Notes under the pieces: model-generated
What the model was told of the DNA's origin: nothing
Databases searched by the model: none
What the model saw: only the letters and a program-made list of their open reading frames with translations
Assembly: GCA_018350325.1 (NCBI GenBank)
Contig: JAEVLN010000013.1
Coordinates: 434,001 to 498,000 of the forward strand
Length of the DNA stretch: 64,000 nt
Direction of reading: 5' to 3'
Origin: Globodera rostochiensis
Taxonomy: Eukaryota; Nematoda; Chromadorea; Rhabditida; Heteroderidae
Shown here: positions 22,331-34,300 of the stretch, piece by piece
How the letters are laid out: each line of letters opens with the position of its first letter
Numbering within the stretch: the first letter of the stretch is position 1
Translations under genes and position numbers: made by a program

Positions 22331-22941
22331 CTAATTTTTTTCATGTGAAGAATATTTACGTTTTCTGTATTAGATTTTTCTAAATCAAATAATATTGCCT
22401 GTATTTATTGAATATTTTAATTAAAAAATTTGACTTTGAACGATTTGATCTTTCATGAAACCAATATAAAGCATTGGATTAATAAATAATTAGCTTTAAT
22501 TGACAAAAACTAGTTTATTACTAAAATTACTAATTTTCTAATAAAATTTATTTTGAAGCATAAATTCTAAAGAAAATTGTTTCGCCTTTACGCACTTGCT
22601 CAAATTTCTTTAATAATTTTGGTCAACATATTGAATTTCTTGGAAGATTTTAGATTTGTTGAAAACCAAAATTTCAACTTTTTCCGAAAATTCCAACTTT
22701 TGCTTAGATTCGAAAACCGGAATTCCGTCCAAAAATGGAAATCGGAATTCCGACCACCCATGGTTTGAGTGCTTGTATATGTATTTGTTAATGGCCCCAT
22801 TTCAGGGAAGTGCTAAGTTTTTATAATTTGTTTTATGATCTGACTAAAAAAGTCTGAAGATTATTAAGATAAATTTAATTATGAAAGAATGTTTTGTTTA
22901 GACGAGAACGTTTTGTTTAGGCATAAATTTTAAATTTAATT
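22331..22941. other. Intergenic with the 70-bp ACTAGTTTATTAC block
   Basis: Bases 22450-22530 hold AAAGCATTGGATTAATAAAT and TGACAAAAACTAGTTTATTA, as upstream of the type A gene at 3720. The immediate upstream of the type B gene at 22942 lacks a clear TCATCAGATGACGG block; only GATAAATTTAATTATGAAA is kept, twice. Confidence 0.4.
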
Positions 22942-24449
22942 ATGAAATTGAACATTCTACAACTAATTTGTTTAATAAATTATGTTTATACCTTTCCAAA
23001 TGACTTATTTAACGAACTTTGGGAGACAAATCAAACGGAGCCTCAAGCAAGCAACAATCCAATTGAATCTCAGCCAAAAATCAAAGTTTGCCAAATAAAT
23101 TCCACAAGAATTTTGTTTTTATTTTTGGGTTTTTGCTTTTTTATCCGGGAATCCTAAATAAACTAATTTAAGGTTGAATCGAACGAGGAGCAATTTGATG
23201 GAAGATGGCAGGACGAATCTGCACTAAAAGGAATCGTAAAAGTTGAACATGAACCACATTATGGAGCAGTTAAAGTCGAAGGTGAGCCACTATGATAGAG
23301 AAAATAATTTTAAAATTTCAAAAAGAATAAATAATTTCAATGACAAAACATTTCCAATAAAAAATAAATGTTATAAAACGAACTTTAACAAATACTAAAA
23401 GAATTGGTACTTTTCGGTTTTGTGCCTACACCTCAAAAATAAAGTTCGTTAGGCTTAGGCCTAAGCTTAACGAGCCCCAAGCCAGGGTGGCTTAGCCTAA
23501 AGCGCTTTTGGGTGAGTAATGGTGAAAAAAAATTAAAATCATAGATTTTCAAAATTTAGATGTTGTCAGATCTTAAAAATATTGTCAGATTCATGATCAG
23601 CACCCTTTAAAACCCCATATATGATGTTTTCAACGCCCTTTTGTTGACCTTTTTTAAACGTTTGAGGTGTAGGCACAAAACCGAAAAGTACCAAAGAATA
23701 TTGGGTCAGAATTTGGTAGATATAATTGTAAAACATCTAATAATTTTTTTTTATAATAACATAATTCAGGAACAGTTAAAATCAAACATGAATCAACGGA
23801 TGATCTTGATCAGGACAATTCTACGAAAAATTTGTCTGATCAAAATAACTCAATTGATCAAGATGAGAGTGTTGATGAACAGCAAAATGATTCAAATGAA
23901 TGTGATCAAATTGAATCTGATCAGCAAAAACGTGAAATTATTCAGAAATTCCGAGAAATGAAAAATGGTTATAGGCAAAAGGGAAACGCAAAAGAATGGG
24001 TTCAAATTGAGAGAAAAATATCAAATAGTTTGGGTGTTGGTCGCACAAAATTGTATAAATGGATCAAAGAATTGGGTCTAAAAAAAGAAACAAAGTCAAA
24101 GTTTTCTGAGTCCGAAAAACGTCAAATTTTAAAACAATTTGATGAGATAAAAAGCAAATGTCAGAAGGCAAAACTAAAAAACATTTCAAAGAATAATCTC
24201 GATAAAAAAATTGCAAAAAAATTGGGTGTTTCTGCCAGAACAATTTATGAATGGAAGCGCAACTTTGGACTTTCTATCAGCAACAAAATTTCTAATGCAA
24301 CAAAAATTGGAATTTTGAAGAAATATGCCAAAATAAAAGGAAAGAATCCGAAAATAAGTGATTGTCACATTTCTGATTTATTGAAAATCTCAATCAGTAG
24401 TCTAATTAAATGGAAAGCTCAATTTAGAAAAGAATTTAAGAAGCTTTGA
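22942..24449 (+). CDS. Type B secreted HTH-repeat protein, 310 aa, with a MITE in intron 2
   Basis: Exons are 22942-23085, about 23172-23281 (109 nt expected) and 23770-24449. The protein has the MKLNILQLICLINYVYTF signal peptide, NDLFNELWETN, the VESNEEQFDGRWQDE exon, an acidic linker and three HTH-like repeats (VGRTKLYKWIKELGL, VSARTIYEWKRNFGL, ISISSLIKWKAQF). Intron 2 is longer than in paralogues because of a 287-bp inverted-repeat element. The C-terminus ends RKEFKKL as in the broken gene at 62307, and about 700 bp of 3' flank is shared with that copy. Confidence 0.85.
23406..23692. mobile_element. 287-bp MITE with 32-bp inverted ends in intron 2
   Basis: The left end GGTACTTTTCGGTTTTGTGC plus CTACACCTCAAA and the right end TTTGAGGTGTAGGCACAAAA plus CCGAAAAGTACC are perfect inverted repeats of 32 bases. 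Flanks AAAGAATT and AAAGAATA form a 7-8 bp target duplication. Paralogous introns read straight through at this point. An internal AGGCTTAGGCCTAAGC palindrome also occurs at 44228. Confidence 0.9.
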
Positions 24450-24628
24450 ATGCATAAAAGTTTGCCAGCCTAGACAGCAGTGATGCCAATTGCCTCATTT
24501 TAGGGCCCATGCCATATTTTGGAAATTTGATTTTTTTTTAAATGAGGATTTCCCGAAAATAGTGCTCCTTGATTTGTACAATTTAAAGTTAAAGCTTAAG
24601 ACATTTTTCAGTGCGCTCCCATTCCTAA

Positions 24629-24820
24629 AGTAAAGAATAGGCAAACTGTAACCCCGGGTGGGACTCGAACCCACGACCTCCACCCAATCCGTGGGCAGCT
24701 CTTCCAACTGAGCTACCGGGGCGTCCCATTTGCCATCTGCTTTACGGGTGATCTTCTGCCCTCGCCATTGGCGTTTTAACCGTCTACGCTCAACCAGCGG
24801 AATTCTCTCTCATCCTTAAA
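24629..24820 (-). repeat. tRNA-derived repeat with degenerate anticodon arm
   Basis: On the minus strand GCCCCGG ... CCGGGGT pairs as an acceptor stem, GCTC/GAGC as a D stem and GTGGG/CCCAC as a T stem with TTCGAGT in the loop. The anticodon arm does not form a proper 5-bp stem and 7-base loop with U33, so it is not a standard tRNA gene. It comes with a fixed tail (ACGCTCAACCAGCGGAATTC type) and AGTAAAGAATAGGCAAA head that recur at 52159-52440. It is probably a SINE-like element derived from a tRNA such as tRNA-Lys. Confidence 0.7.
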
Positions 24821-25637
24821 CTAAAAAGCTTCAAAAAATTATTGTATTTTTAAATTTTGGTTAAATCTCTTAACAATATGAGTACAAAAATTTAAAGGCG
24901 GCGCCGCCGACCCACCCACTTCCCTCAAAAAAAAAAATTTGTTTTCAAAATTTCGTATAATAAAATGCCATCTTGAAGGTAGTTGGCATCCAGACTCGGC
25001 ACCACTGCTACTGATATTGTTGTTATGTCGAATTTTTTCTATTTCCTTATTTATAAATGTCTTAGCTTTTTTGTTACTAAACAAACTAATTATGCTTCTG
25101 AATTATTTTTGGCAAGGTTTACATTGTTTTGTATCTGTGAGCAGTTTTTCACATTAAATTTATGAGTTGGGTAAAAATGATTTTTGTGTGTTAAATGTCT
25201 ATAAAAATTGTAAATTACCCTTATGCAAAAAAGAGGAAATGACGGAAAGGAATTTCGGTAATACTGTAGCCAGTGTTTTCCCAATTCAGGTATGTAAATT
25301 TCTGACTTTCTGGTGGTGTAACCAATTTTAAAATTCTTTTAACTTTTCCCATTTTTTTTAAACAAATAATTTTGATGACAATTCACAATTTTCATTTCAT
25401 TTTTTGTTGCACGAAATCAAAAAATCATAGGGGGGGGGGGCTTTTTTTGCAACATCCCTAATTTTTGGACCAATTTTCTTAACAAATCTTGTTAAGTTTT
25501 TTTAAAGAAATTCTCCTGGCGTCGCCTATCGGCCACGCCGAACCCCTTACCATTCCTAAAAAACTTCAAAAAAGTGCCTTTAAAATTTTTGTTGTAAAAA
25601 TTAAATCAAAAATTCAAAATTTTCTCCGGCGACGCCT
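24821..25637. other. Duplicated 3' flank and palindrome-type repeats
   Basis: Bases 24830-25130 match about 63620-63860, downstream of the paralogue at 62307. GGCGGCGCCGCCGACCC at 24896 and TGGCGTCGCCTATCGGCCAC at 25518 are copies of the GC-rich palindrome. A G run lies at 25431-25440. No gene is seen. Confidence 0.5.
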
Positions 25638-25645
25638 ATCGGCAC

Positions 25646-26293
25646 CAGAGATGTGCTCTGTTCTGTTCTGATTTTCTGATTTATCAGAATTTCTGGTGAT
25701 TTTAGGCACCAGAATTCTGATTTCTGGTTTCAGTTTTTTTTTTTGCAACCAGAATTCTGATTTCTGGTTTTAGTTTTTTTTTTTTGCAACCAGAATTCTG
25801 ATTTCTGGTTTCAGTTTTTTTTTTGCAACCAGAATTCTGATTTTTGGTTTTTTAGAGAAAAAACCAGAAAAAACCAGAAATTCTAAGTTAAAATTTTTAT
25901 TTACAACACCATTTACAAATAGCCATTTTGCAAAATTATTCATTCTTGGGCCAATTTTCTTAGCAAATTGTCATCAAAAATCAAAAAAAATTTCCCGGAG
26001 GCGCCTATCGGCACCGCCGAACCCCTCCCATTTCTAAAAAACTTCAAAAAAGTGTCGATTTTTTTAAATTTTGGTTGAAAATCTGTTAACAAATCAAGTC
26101 AAAAATTCAAAATTTTCTCGGCGGCGCCTATCGGCACCGCCGACCTACCCGCACCCCCAAAAGAAGCAGAATTCGCAAAAAATTTGCATTTTTGAAAAAT
26201 TTAAAAATTGAATAAATTTTCAGAAAGTTTTCTACCAAAATGTTAAAAAATCTGACTTCTGGTTTTTAAAAAGTCGACCAGAGCACATCCCTG
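25646..26293. mobile_element. hAT-like MITE with exact 8-bp target duplication
   Basis: Ends CAGAGATGTGCTCTG and CAGAGCACATCCCTG are inverted repeats, and the flanking ATCGGCAC (25638-25645 and 26294-26301) is an exact 8-bp duplication. The interior is a tandem set of AACCAGAATTCTGATTTCTG units followed by two GGCGCCTATCGGCACCGCC palindromes. It landed inside another copy of that palindrome repeat. The element at 58796-59640 belongs to the same family. Confidence 0.9.
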
Positions 26294-26301
26294 ATCGGCA
26301 C

Positions 26302-27127
26302 CACCGACGCCCCCCCCCCTCTCTAAAAGCTTAAAATAGATTTAGAAGGCCGCTGAAAAAAAGACATCCTTCAAAATTTTTAAAAATAAAAAAATATTTA
26401 TTAAAATTATTTTTAAAACAAAAAAATTTTCAAGCGTCTATTCGAGTACTGAAAAATATTGTAATTTCAAAATTACAAAATTGAAAAACTTTCTTCATTT
26501 TTTTGAAAATAATAAAGTTAAAGTAAATATTTTTAATTGAATATTTTTGTTCTAATAAAAAATGAAGTTTTCTGTTTTTTCTCATAAAATAGGAGGATTT
26601 GAATTTGTCTTGCTTTAAAAATATATTTTTTACCGATAATTATCATCTGGTCGTTTAGCGAAATCTTCTTAATTTTTGTGTTAAAAACGCATCAAAATGG
26701 CCAAAATAATCTTCAACTTTTTGCCGAAATATTTTCGAAACTCATGACCGAAAAACGTGCCAAAATTAAAAAAGTAATCATTTTTAAAGCGGTTAAAAAG
26801 GAATACGAGCAACAGATCGTGTTGAGCTTAGACTTCTGCATTAAAATATACAAAAGCTTAATTCGGATATAATATACTCCGCAAAATGTTAAGCATGGGT
26901 GTTCGAACGGTCAGAATTCCAACCAAAACTGTGATTTGGATTTAAGATTCGGGAATAATCCTTTTCGATTCCGACTGGGATCGCGATCTACTACTCAAAA
27001 TAATATAATAAATATAATCGAACCGTGCTTAAATTTAATTTTTACTAAATCAATTTATTTGCTAACAGTAAAATTTCTAAACATTTTCAATAAGTGCTAG
27101 AATGTGATGAAGGCAAGCTAAATATAT
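26302..27127. other. AT-rich intergenic with one dispersed repeat
   Basis: Bases 26683-26802 are the third copy of the ACGCATCAAAATGGCCAAAA repeat (also 21121 and 21985). No gene is supported; 27060-27127 is the 3' flank of the minus-strand gene. Confidence 0.45.
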
Positions 27128-28643
27128 TCAGAACAATATTCGATTGATCACATTGTCACCTTCCTGTTCAATCAGTTTACATATTTCATCAATGTTTAAA
27201 CAGCTCAAAATTTGATCAGAAAGCTCAACATCATCGGTCGGCAGGCCGTTCTTCACAATGTCCTGTTTCAAAAATTGTTTCAACTTGTCAATGTTCTTCT
27301 TCAACAATATGCTTGAACCCAATAAGTCCACCATAAACAATTCATTGTAAATGATCACAAACAAATTCAGGACCTTTTGGAGGGTTTCGATGAGCTTCTG
27401 ACGTTTCAATGTGCCCTTTTCTGAGATATTTGGAGAAATATATAAGCATTTAAAATAAATATGATTTAATATCTTCGAAAAAAGTATATCCGGTCCCCCC
27501 GGGGGCCGGTTAATTTTCCTTATTCGGACAACTATTCCGAATAAAAAAAAGATAAATTAATCCAAAAATACGGACCCAAGATAGTTTATTAATTAAAAAT
27601 TCACCAAGCTTGAACACTTCCATCTTATTCTTCAGCTTTTGGCCAACATTTCTAATTTGATCAATCATTGAAGATTTTTGCTCTTTAAACAATTCATTAG
27701 CATTATTCTTTAATCTCTTCAGCTGATCAATGATCAAAATTGATTCCACAAGCGTTAGGGTTGATCTACGCAATATATCTGCACAAACAGTCTCTGCTAT
27801 ATTGATTTCTTTCGCAAATTCAAACAAAATTTTTACGCCATAAAATCTGCTGGACGGGTCAATTAAGTCCATCAGCAGATTGTCCAACATTTCCGACATG
27901 GATTTGACCATCAATTTTGGCACAATTGTCCAAATTTGGCCAAATTTTTTAATTGGCCTATCAGTTTCATTAATGGCCAACACCATTAACTGCTTCATGG
28001 CATCATCAAACGCCTGTTTGTTGTAATAAGAACCGGACCGACCAAGCTGGTTACGCATTTTGTCAATTTTTTGTCCCAATTGTTCAATCAAATTGTCTAG
28101 CAAATCAGGTGGTCCCACAAAAAGCTCAAAATTGTACAGAATTGGCCAAACTTCCCAATCCATAAAAATGGTGTCCATCAATTGCCGTATTTGCACAACC
28201 CGATCCTTGATCTGATCAATGCCGTGATGTAATCTTTCACTGATCACTTCTCTCTGCAGCCCTTCTCCCATCAGCAAATGTTCACAAAATCGTCCAACTT
28301 TTTGCGCATGCTCAAAAATTAATGGTTCAAGCAAAATGTGTTTATCTTTTCGAATAATTTGCGATAATTGCGAAGAATAATTTTTCAATTTATTAATTTT
28401 TTCTATAATTGCTTCTAATTCTTCGTTGTTTTTTAGTTGATCCAATTCAAAGACCAAATTTTGCATATTTTGGCCCAATTCTTTACAAGAATTTTCCCAT
28501 TTAGCTAAAGTATTTGATAATTTTGAAACATTTAATTTTGAATAAAACATATTCTGATTTTTAGACAACTTTTTACCTGTTTCGTTACAGAAAACTCCGC
28601 TGACGAGGTGCAAAATTATAGAAAAATAGAAATACAACATCAT
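27128..28643 (-). CDS. Secreted helical protein of unknown family, 443 aa
   Basis: Two exons are inferred: 28643-27605 and 27420-27128 (1332 nt, open throughout, phase 1 join, donor GTGAAT, acceptor CTCAG). The paralogue at 53889-56118 supports the same join. It begins with a signal peptide (MMLYFYFSIILHLVSGVFC). The rest is predicted almost all helical from its heptad-like Leu/Ile spacing (LDQLKNNEELEAIIEKINKL) and is rich in Gln, Asn and Lys. A central block (HAQKVGRFCEHLL, ERLHHGIDQIKDRV, MDTIFMDWEVWPILYNFELF) is the best conserved part. Exon 2 ends CKLIEQEGDNVINRILF. I do not recognise the family. AAGAAT precedes the ATG, a candidate leader acceptor. Confidence 0.8.
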
Positions 28644-29219
28644 ATTCTTAAAAAATGTTTGATTATTACCTAATTTTCAATGCATATTTAATGATTTCAA
28701 TGACATTTTCGTTGAAGAAAAATGGCAATCATTTATATAAAAATAATAACTTCCGACAAATTGCCACATAAATTTCCTGGCAAAAATTTCAAATTATATT
28801 TTCTCATTAAAAATATGAAAGTTACTGAGAAATTGTATAAAATAACATTACAAAATAAAATTAAAAAAAGAAACGCTAAAACAATTAAAAAATGATTTCG
28901 ATAACGTTATCTGTAAAACACGTGTCCTAAATACTTTAGGCGAAATTTCACCCGATTTATCTTTTCACCCATTTGCGGTTCACCCTTTTCACGTCAGCAT
29001 CAAAACACCCAGATTTTTAATTTGCTTGACAGGTGATTAATGACGACTCTGACCGGTGACGAAATGGCCTTGACGGGTGGGGAGGTGTATTTTATACAGA
29101 ACATTTAATTGACCATGTTGTTGTTTTTTTGATCAAAGAACCCGACCCTCCAATAGTTTGGGTTTGGTCGCGGCATGTTCAAAAGAGGCCGCAAGTTTTT
29201 TGACCCGCGAGATACCCGC
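28644..29219. other. Upstream of the helical secreted protein
   Basis: Bases 28665-28780 match the inverse of 53700-53885 upstream of the paralogue (TGCCATTTTTCTTCAACGAA, TTTGTCGGAAGTTATTATTT), so they likely hold the shared promoter. The remainder is AT-rich with no supported gene. Confidence 0.5.
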
Positions 29220-29540
29220 GAGGTTTTGGCCCGGACGATACCAGCTTTTGGGCTGGTGGAGTTAAGTTAAAAAGGGCATCCGCCAATAAATTTTGGTTTG
29301 GGCGGCAAGATCAAAGGACCCGACCCCTCCAATAGGTTTGGGTTTAGTGGCGGCATGATTTCCCCTCCAATAGGTTTTGTGTTGGGCGGCAAGATTAAAG
29401 GACCCGACCCCTCCAATAGGTTTGGGTTTAGTGGCGGCATGATTTAAAGGACCCCTCCAATAAGTTTTGGGTTGGGCGGCAAGATCAAAGGACTGGCCGC
29501 TCCAATGGGTTTTGGTTTGGGACGGCATGACCTCGGAATT
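29220..29540. repeat. Minisatellite of 55-60-bp units
   Basis: Units alternate between GGCGGCAAGATCAAAGGACC, CGACCCCTCCAATAGG and TTTGGGTTTAGTGGCGGCAT. About five units are present. The 88-residue minus-strand frame (GGVGSF[ND]LAAQ) simply follows the repeat. Confidence 0.75.
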
Positions 29541-30800
29541 CCGATTTCCGAAATTTTTTGCGGGCGTCGGCTCCCATCCCTGCCATATACTGCTCGTCAG
29601 GCCAACTGAGCGCCAGGTTTATTAGAAGGAAGGGCGCACTCTGTACTGCGACCAACTGATCGCGAGGATTTCAAAATAAAAGCTAATACGCTCTGGTACT
29701 GAAATGGCGGCCAGACCGCGACCCGGTGCCGTTTCATGGGGTCATATACTACTATGATGCACCTATTTCCCATAAAGAGCATGTATATAAAAGTCTTATT
29801 TAAAAATTTTAGTCATTTGGTGCTATTTTGAGTTTTGCGCATATATTATAAATTTTAAAAATTATACAACATTCCCAGCCTTTTTGGGGAATTATGCAAT
29901 TGGGTAAAAAAATGACTTAAGCAGAGGCTGAACCCTAATTTTATTGAAAACTCCAATGTTTTTTCTCTACCTAATTTATGTTGGGAAAAGGTGAATTAGG
30001 GTTGAAAACAGACCGCGTCGAAACCTTTCGATTTCGATAATTTCGAGGTTTTTCTACCGATTTTCTTACGAAAATCGAAAGAAAAAATTCTTCGAAATTT
30101 TGTCGAAAGAGAAATTGTATCAAAGAAATTTTGTATTTTTTGAGGCACTTTACCAAATTTTCGTGTGTAATGCAACTGTTATTGTTGGCTTATTGGTCTG
30201 TGTACCCGTCCCCAAAAATCCGTTGGAAGTTCAAACCCCCTCCATGTCATTGACAATTTTTTTCACCCTTTACACTAAATTTTTCCAAAAATCATTGGCA
30301 AGCCGATAAACAATAATCGCGGGCTGGAAAATGGAAAAATTGAGAAATTGTAGCTTATTTTTTTAAAAAAATTGCTTAGAAATTTCACAAAAATTTATAT
30401 TTTTTAACTTTTAATTGCTTAGAAATTTAATAAAATTCAAATACTTTAAAAATCTTCAAAAAAATTTTGTTTTCTCATTCCTAAAAAGCTTCAAAAAGTT
30501 ATCATATATTTTACTTTTGGTTGCAAATCTGTTAACAAATAAAGCGGCCAAAGACTTTACTCTGTTTAAAATGAATTCAAGGCTAGTCAAATTCTTGTAT
30601 TTAAATTGTTCTTGTACTAACAAATAAACCAATTTATTTTGTAAGAAGCTAACTTTCCTTAGTTAAGATGCTTTTGTAGCTTTAAGTGTTGAAATTGATA
30701 TTGAACATAATAATTAAATTTTATTTTATTACTATTATAAGGATGTCACTGCTCAATCAAACATTTATAGAAGAGAAAGTCAATATAATTACTTTTACTA
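29541..30800. other. AT-rich intergenic, no gene seen
   Basis: Several short frames occur, but none shows a signal peptide, domain or conserved copy elsewhere. ACCGCGACCCGGTGCCG near 29717 is a short GC-rich patch, and CATATACTGCTCGTCAGGCC at 29583 recurs at about 47189. Confidence 0.35.
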
Positions 30801-30902
30801 TTTGCTATTTCATCAGATAACTGAAATATTCTTCTTTGTTTTTCATTCAAGCAATATATAATAACATAAGTAATGCTTTATTATAATTAAGCATAAATTA
30901 TT

Positions 30903-33732
30903 ATGAAATTTAATATTCAACAAATAATTTATTTCTGTTTGAAAATTATGTGTTTACCTTTCCAAACGACTTATTTGACGAACTTTGGCAGACAAATCAA
31001 TCGGAGCCTCAAGCAAATAACAATCCGATTGAATCGCTGCTAAAAATCAAGGTTTGGGATAAAAACAAAATAAATTTCCCAAGAATTTGGTTTTCTTTTA
31101 TTGGTTTTTTTCTTTTTTATCCGGGTCCCAAGTTAACACGAAGAGTTTAGGTTGAACCGCAAGAGGAGCAATTTGATGGAAGATGGCAGGACGAATCTGC
31201 ACTAAAAGGAAACGTAAAAGTTGAGCATGAACCACATTATGGAGCAGTTAAAGTGGAAGGTGAGCCAATTCATATAGAAATAAATTTAAAAATTTCCAAA
31301 AAATTAAATCATTACATTAATTACAAAACTTTTTCAATATGTTGATTTTTGGAAAGTTCTTCTTTATTTTATGGGTCAGGTCACTGCCCAAAATAGTCTT
31401 GAGACAAACAGTGGAAATTTGGCTTCTTTCTAAAAACGACAGAACTTTTTTTATGCTCACCACAGGAGGCCTTTTTTTAAAATTGATACGTTGATTGAAT
31501 CGCATTGAAGTATGCATTATGTAATATAATGATTCCTAAAAAATCCTTATAGTTAGTTTATTGTAAAATTGTGAGATATTTCCACTGAATGACATTCAAA
31601 GAAGGCCGTACCTGATCAACTACTATTAGTGCAGTTATCTTTTTTGATCAGTATCCAAAGTTGAGATTAAATGAATTTTTTTTGATTTTGACCCAACAAT
31701 ATTGACTTTTCATCAGTGGAACAGACTTTTTTTGCCCCTTATTTTGAGGTTTACATTTGGATGGACATAGATCACTCGGTATGGGAATTAGAAATCTCGA
31801 AATAGTTAACTTAATAGTTAGAAAAAATGACAAAACAGTGCCAAAAAGTGAACTATTCAGCAAAAATATTATGAAAAAATGTGTAAAAAATAACAATCTT
31901 AGCTTAAGAACATGCTTTTTACATGATAAAATTCGACTAGATATTTACTTATAAAAAAAGTTCGAGAAAAATTGAGTTTTTTTTTTTTGAAATATCCATA
32001 ACCTTTTCCAATATTTAATCAAAAGCGTCCGCCCACAGAAATAGAGCATTTTTGACCAAAATAGTTGCCAAATTTCATTGCCAGTAATTCTTTAATGTTC
32101 TTTAAATTTTATTAAAAATGTTTATAATTTTAGTAATAAACTAGTTTTTGTCATCAACGCTTATTAATTCAATGCTTATATTGTTCAGATCACTTAGTTT
32201 TTGCTTATTATCTTCTCCTTATTAAGTGCTTTCATTTGTATAAGGTTCGTTAAGTTAGTTCATGTAAATCTAATCAAAAATAAAATAAAAACAAGAAACT
32301 AAAATTGGTTTCCTAAGTGAATAGAAATCAGAGAAAACGACATTAGCTTTTTCCACCATTTTTGGAAAATAACAAAAATTCTCCATTTTGAATGACTTTA
32401 AGACAAAAATGGATTTTTATAAAATTTGAAATTTTTGAAAATTGTTTGAATTTAGATGTTTGAAATCGGCAGGAATGGATGTTAGAATTGTAGTCTACGC
32501 CCCTAAATCCGATAAAAACACTTTTTTCTCGACTTTTAATAACCACTGACGCATATTCCGCCCACCACAACATCCGCCTCGTCTATTATTTTTGTTTCAA
32601 CTGTCTCAAATGAGAACAGATTCTCAATCGTTAATAGCATCGCTGGGAAACCGTATTTCTAGAGGGTTATTTGTTCACTTTCTCCATAAGCTTGCTTGTA
32701 AAGAAATTTTTGATTTAAACAAAATTTACCGTTACGCCACTGTTTGCATCGGCTTAAAATCATTAAACAAACACACTTTACCGTTTTTTGGTCGGGTCGG
32801 GATTTTGTCGTTTTTTTTGGGTGAGACGGGATTTTGCCGTTTTTTTTTTGTCTTTTTTTGGGTGCGTCGGGATTTTGTCGTTTTTTGGTCGGGTCGGGAT
32901 TTTGTCCGCACACGTAAATTAGAGTGGGATAAAATACTAAAATATTTTGTGTAAAAATTTCGTTCTCATTCATAAAATCGAAATTACTCAAAAATATTTA
33001 ATTGTTTATTTTTTTACAATAAGACGTTTAGTAACAGACAAAATTAAAAATGAATTTGAATTGTGGGGCGAGGAAAGTGATAAATTTAAAGAACAATTGG
33101 AGGATTATGTTAAAGAAGAAAATCAAGATGGACAAGCTCCAAAGACTTCTGATAACAAAAAAATTGGAGATGTTGATGAAAATTGGAAGGATCAGGGCAA
33201 TTCTAAGGAAGCTAAACATTTGTCTGATCAAAATAACTCAACTGATCAAGATGAGAGTGTTGATGTACATCAAAATGATTCCAATGAATTTGAAACAATT
33301 GAGTCTGATCAGCAAAAACATAAAATTATTCAAAAATTCCGTGAAATGAAAGAAGATTATAAGAAAAAAAGAAAATATTCTAGAAACGAATGGGTTCAGA
33401 TTGACGCAAAAATATCAAATGATTTGGGGGTTAGTCGCACAAAATTGTATAAATGGATCAATGAATTGGGTTTAAATCGAGAAACAAACTCAAAGCTTTC
33501 TGAGTTAGAAAAACGCAAAATTTTAAAACAATTTGATGAGATTAAAAGCAAATGTAAAAAGGCAAAACTCAAAATTTCAATGAATGAACTCGATGAGAAA
33601 ATCGCAAAAAAATTGGGCATTTGTAGAAGAACAATTTATGATTGGAAGCGCAAATTTGGCCTTTATGCGCTGCTCTCGCGTGGTTTCCTCGTTGAAGGGT
33701 ATTTCCACGGTGTACCCTGCACAATTTTATAG
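30903..33732 (+). pseudogene. Broken type B secreted HTH-repeat gene
   Basis: Exon 1 (30903-31051) has lost one base in the signal-peptide region (TTTGAAAATT where paralogues have TTTGATAAATT), so the ATG frame is lost. Exon 2 (31151-31259) is normal. A candidate exon 3 begins at 33032 after TTTAG, in the right phase, 1.77 kb downstream. It codes for VTDKIKNEFELWGEE, then an acidic linker and two HTH repeats up to about 33664, where the match to the family stops after KRKFGL and unrelated sequence runs to a stop at 33732. The last HTH is missing. If exon 3 belongs to a separate gene, its own first exons are missing. Confidence 0.7.
31260..33031. other. Long intron or intergenic stretch
   Basis: It contains an inverted copy of the ACTAGTTTATTAC block (32095-32190), a CACTGACGCATATTCCGC patch (32543), and a minisatellite at about 32780-32910 with units GGTCGGGATTTTGTCGTTTT. 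Minus-strand frames through the latter are repeat artefacts. No gene is seen. Confidence 0.45.
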
Positions 33733-34300
33733 AATTTGTCGCGGAAGCTCCGCCCCCTTTTTAAATTTTTTGAATTAATCCCAAAAGAAAGACATATTAG
33801 GTATACTGTATATTTATTTATTCAGAAATTGCTTGCCGGCAAAATAGGGATTTACTCTCAAAAAGCCCGAAATAGGGATTTATAGGGACTAAAAAGTAGC
33901 TCTAAATTCAAATATTTTTCGAAATGAATGCAATTTCGGGCTTTTCTTGTCAAATCCTATCCGCAAAAAAATAGGTTAAACCCTAAAAATCCGGACCCTA
34001 GTCAGTTCACGGACAATAATTGCAATATCCGATCCCAATCACGGCAAATTTTCACCGGTTTACCAAATCGGGAAATTCTGGAATTTCTTAAATGCCTGCA
34101 GTTTTGAAACTCTAACTTTTTTAAACTCAACCAAATCAAACGTAAACGGAGCAACTCGAATTCATAGTCTTATAGAAATAAATTTTCTCGAATCTTTAAT
34201 TGTTTAGCTTTGGCTCAACAATAGCTTTTAAAACTTACTGGCAATTAATATGTATCTGGCATTTTTGTGAATGATTTTTACAAAAATCCCTTTATTGTCC
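33733..34300. other. Repeat-derived intergenic
   Basis: It holds AAAATAGGGATTTA and CCCGAAATAGGGATTTATAG words related to 41691 and 47500-47680, and a CCGATCCCAATCACGG patch. No gene is seen. Confidence 0.35.

Noticed and set aside
24651..24727. Functional tRNA gene
   Set aside because: The anticodon arm does not pair properly and lacks U33; kept as tRNA-derived repeat.
29262..29528. 88-residue minus-strand frame
   Set aside because: Follows the 55-60-bp minisatellite; no start context or homologue.
32592..32991. 120- and 110-residue frames
   Set aside because: Derived from the GGTCGGGATTTTGTCG minisatellite.
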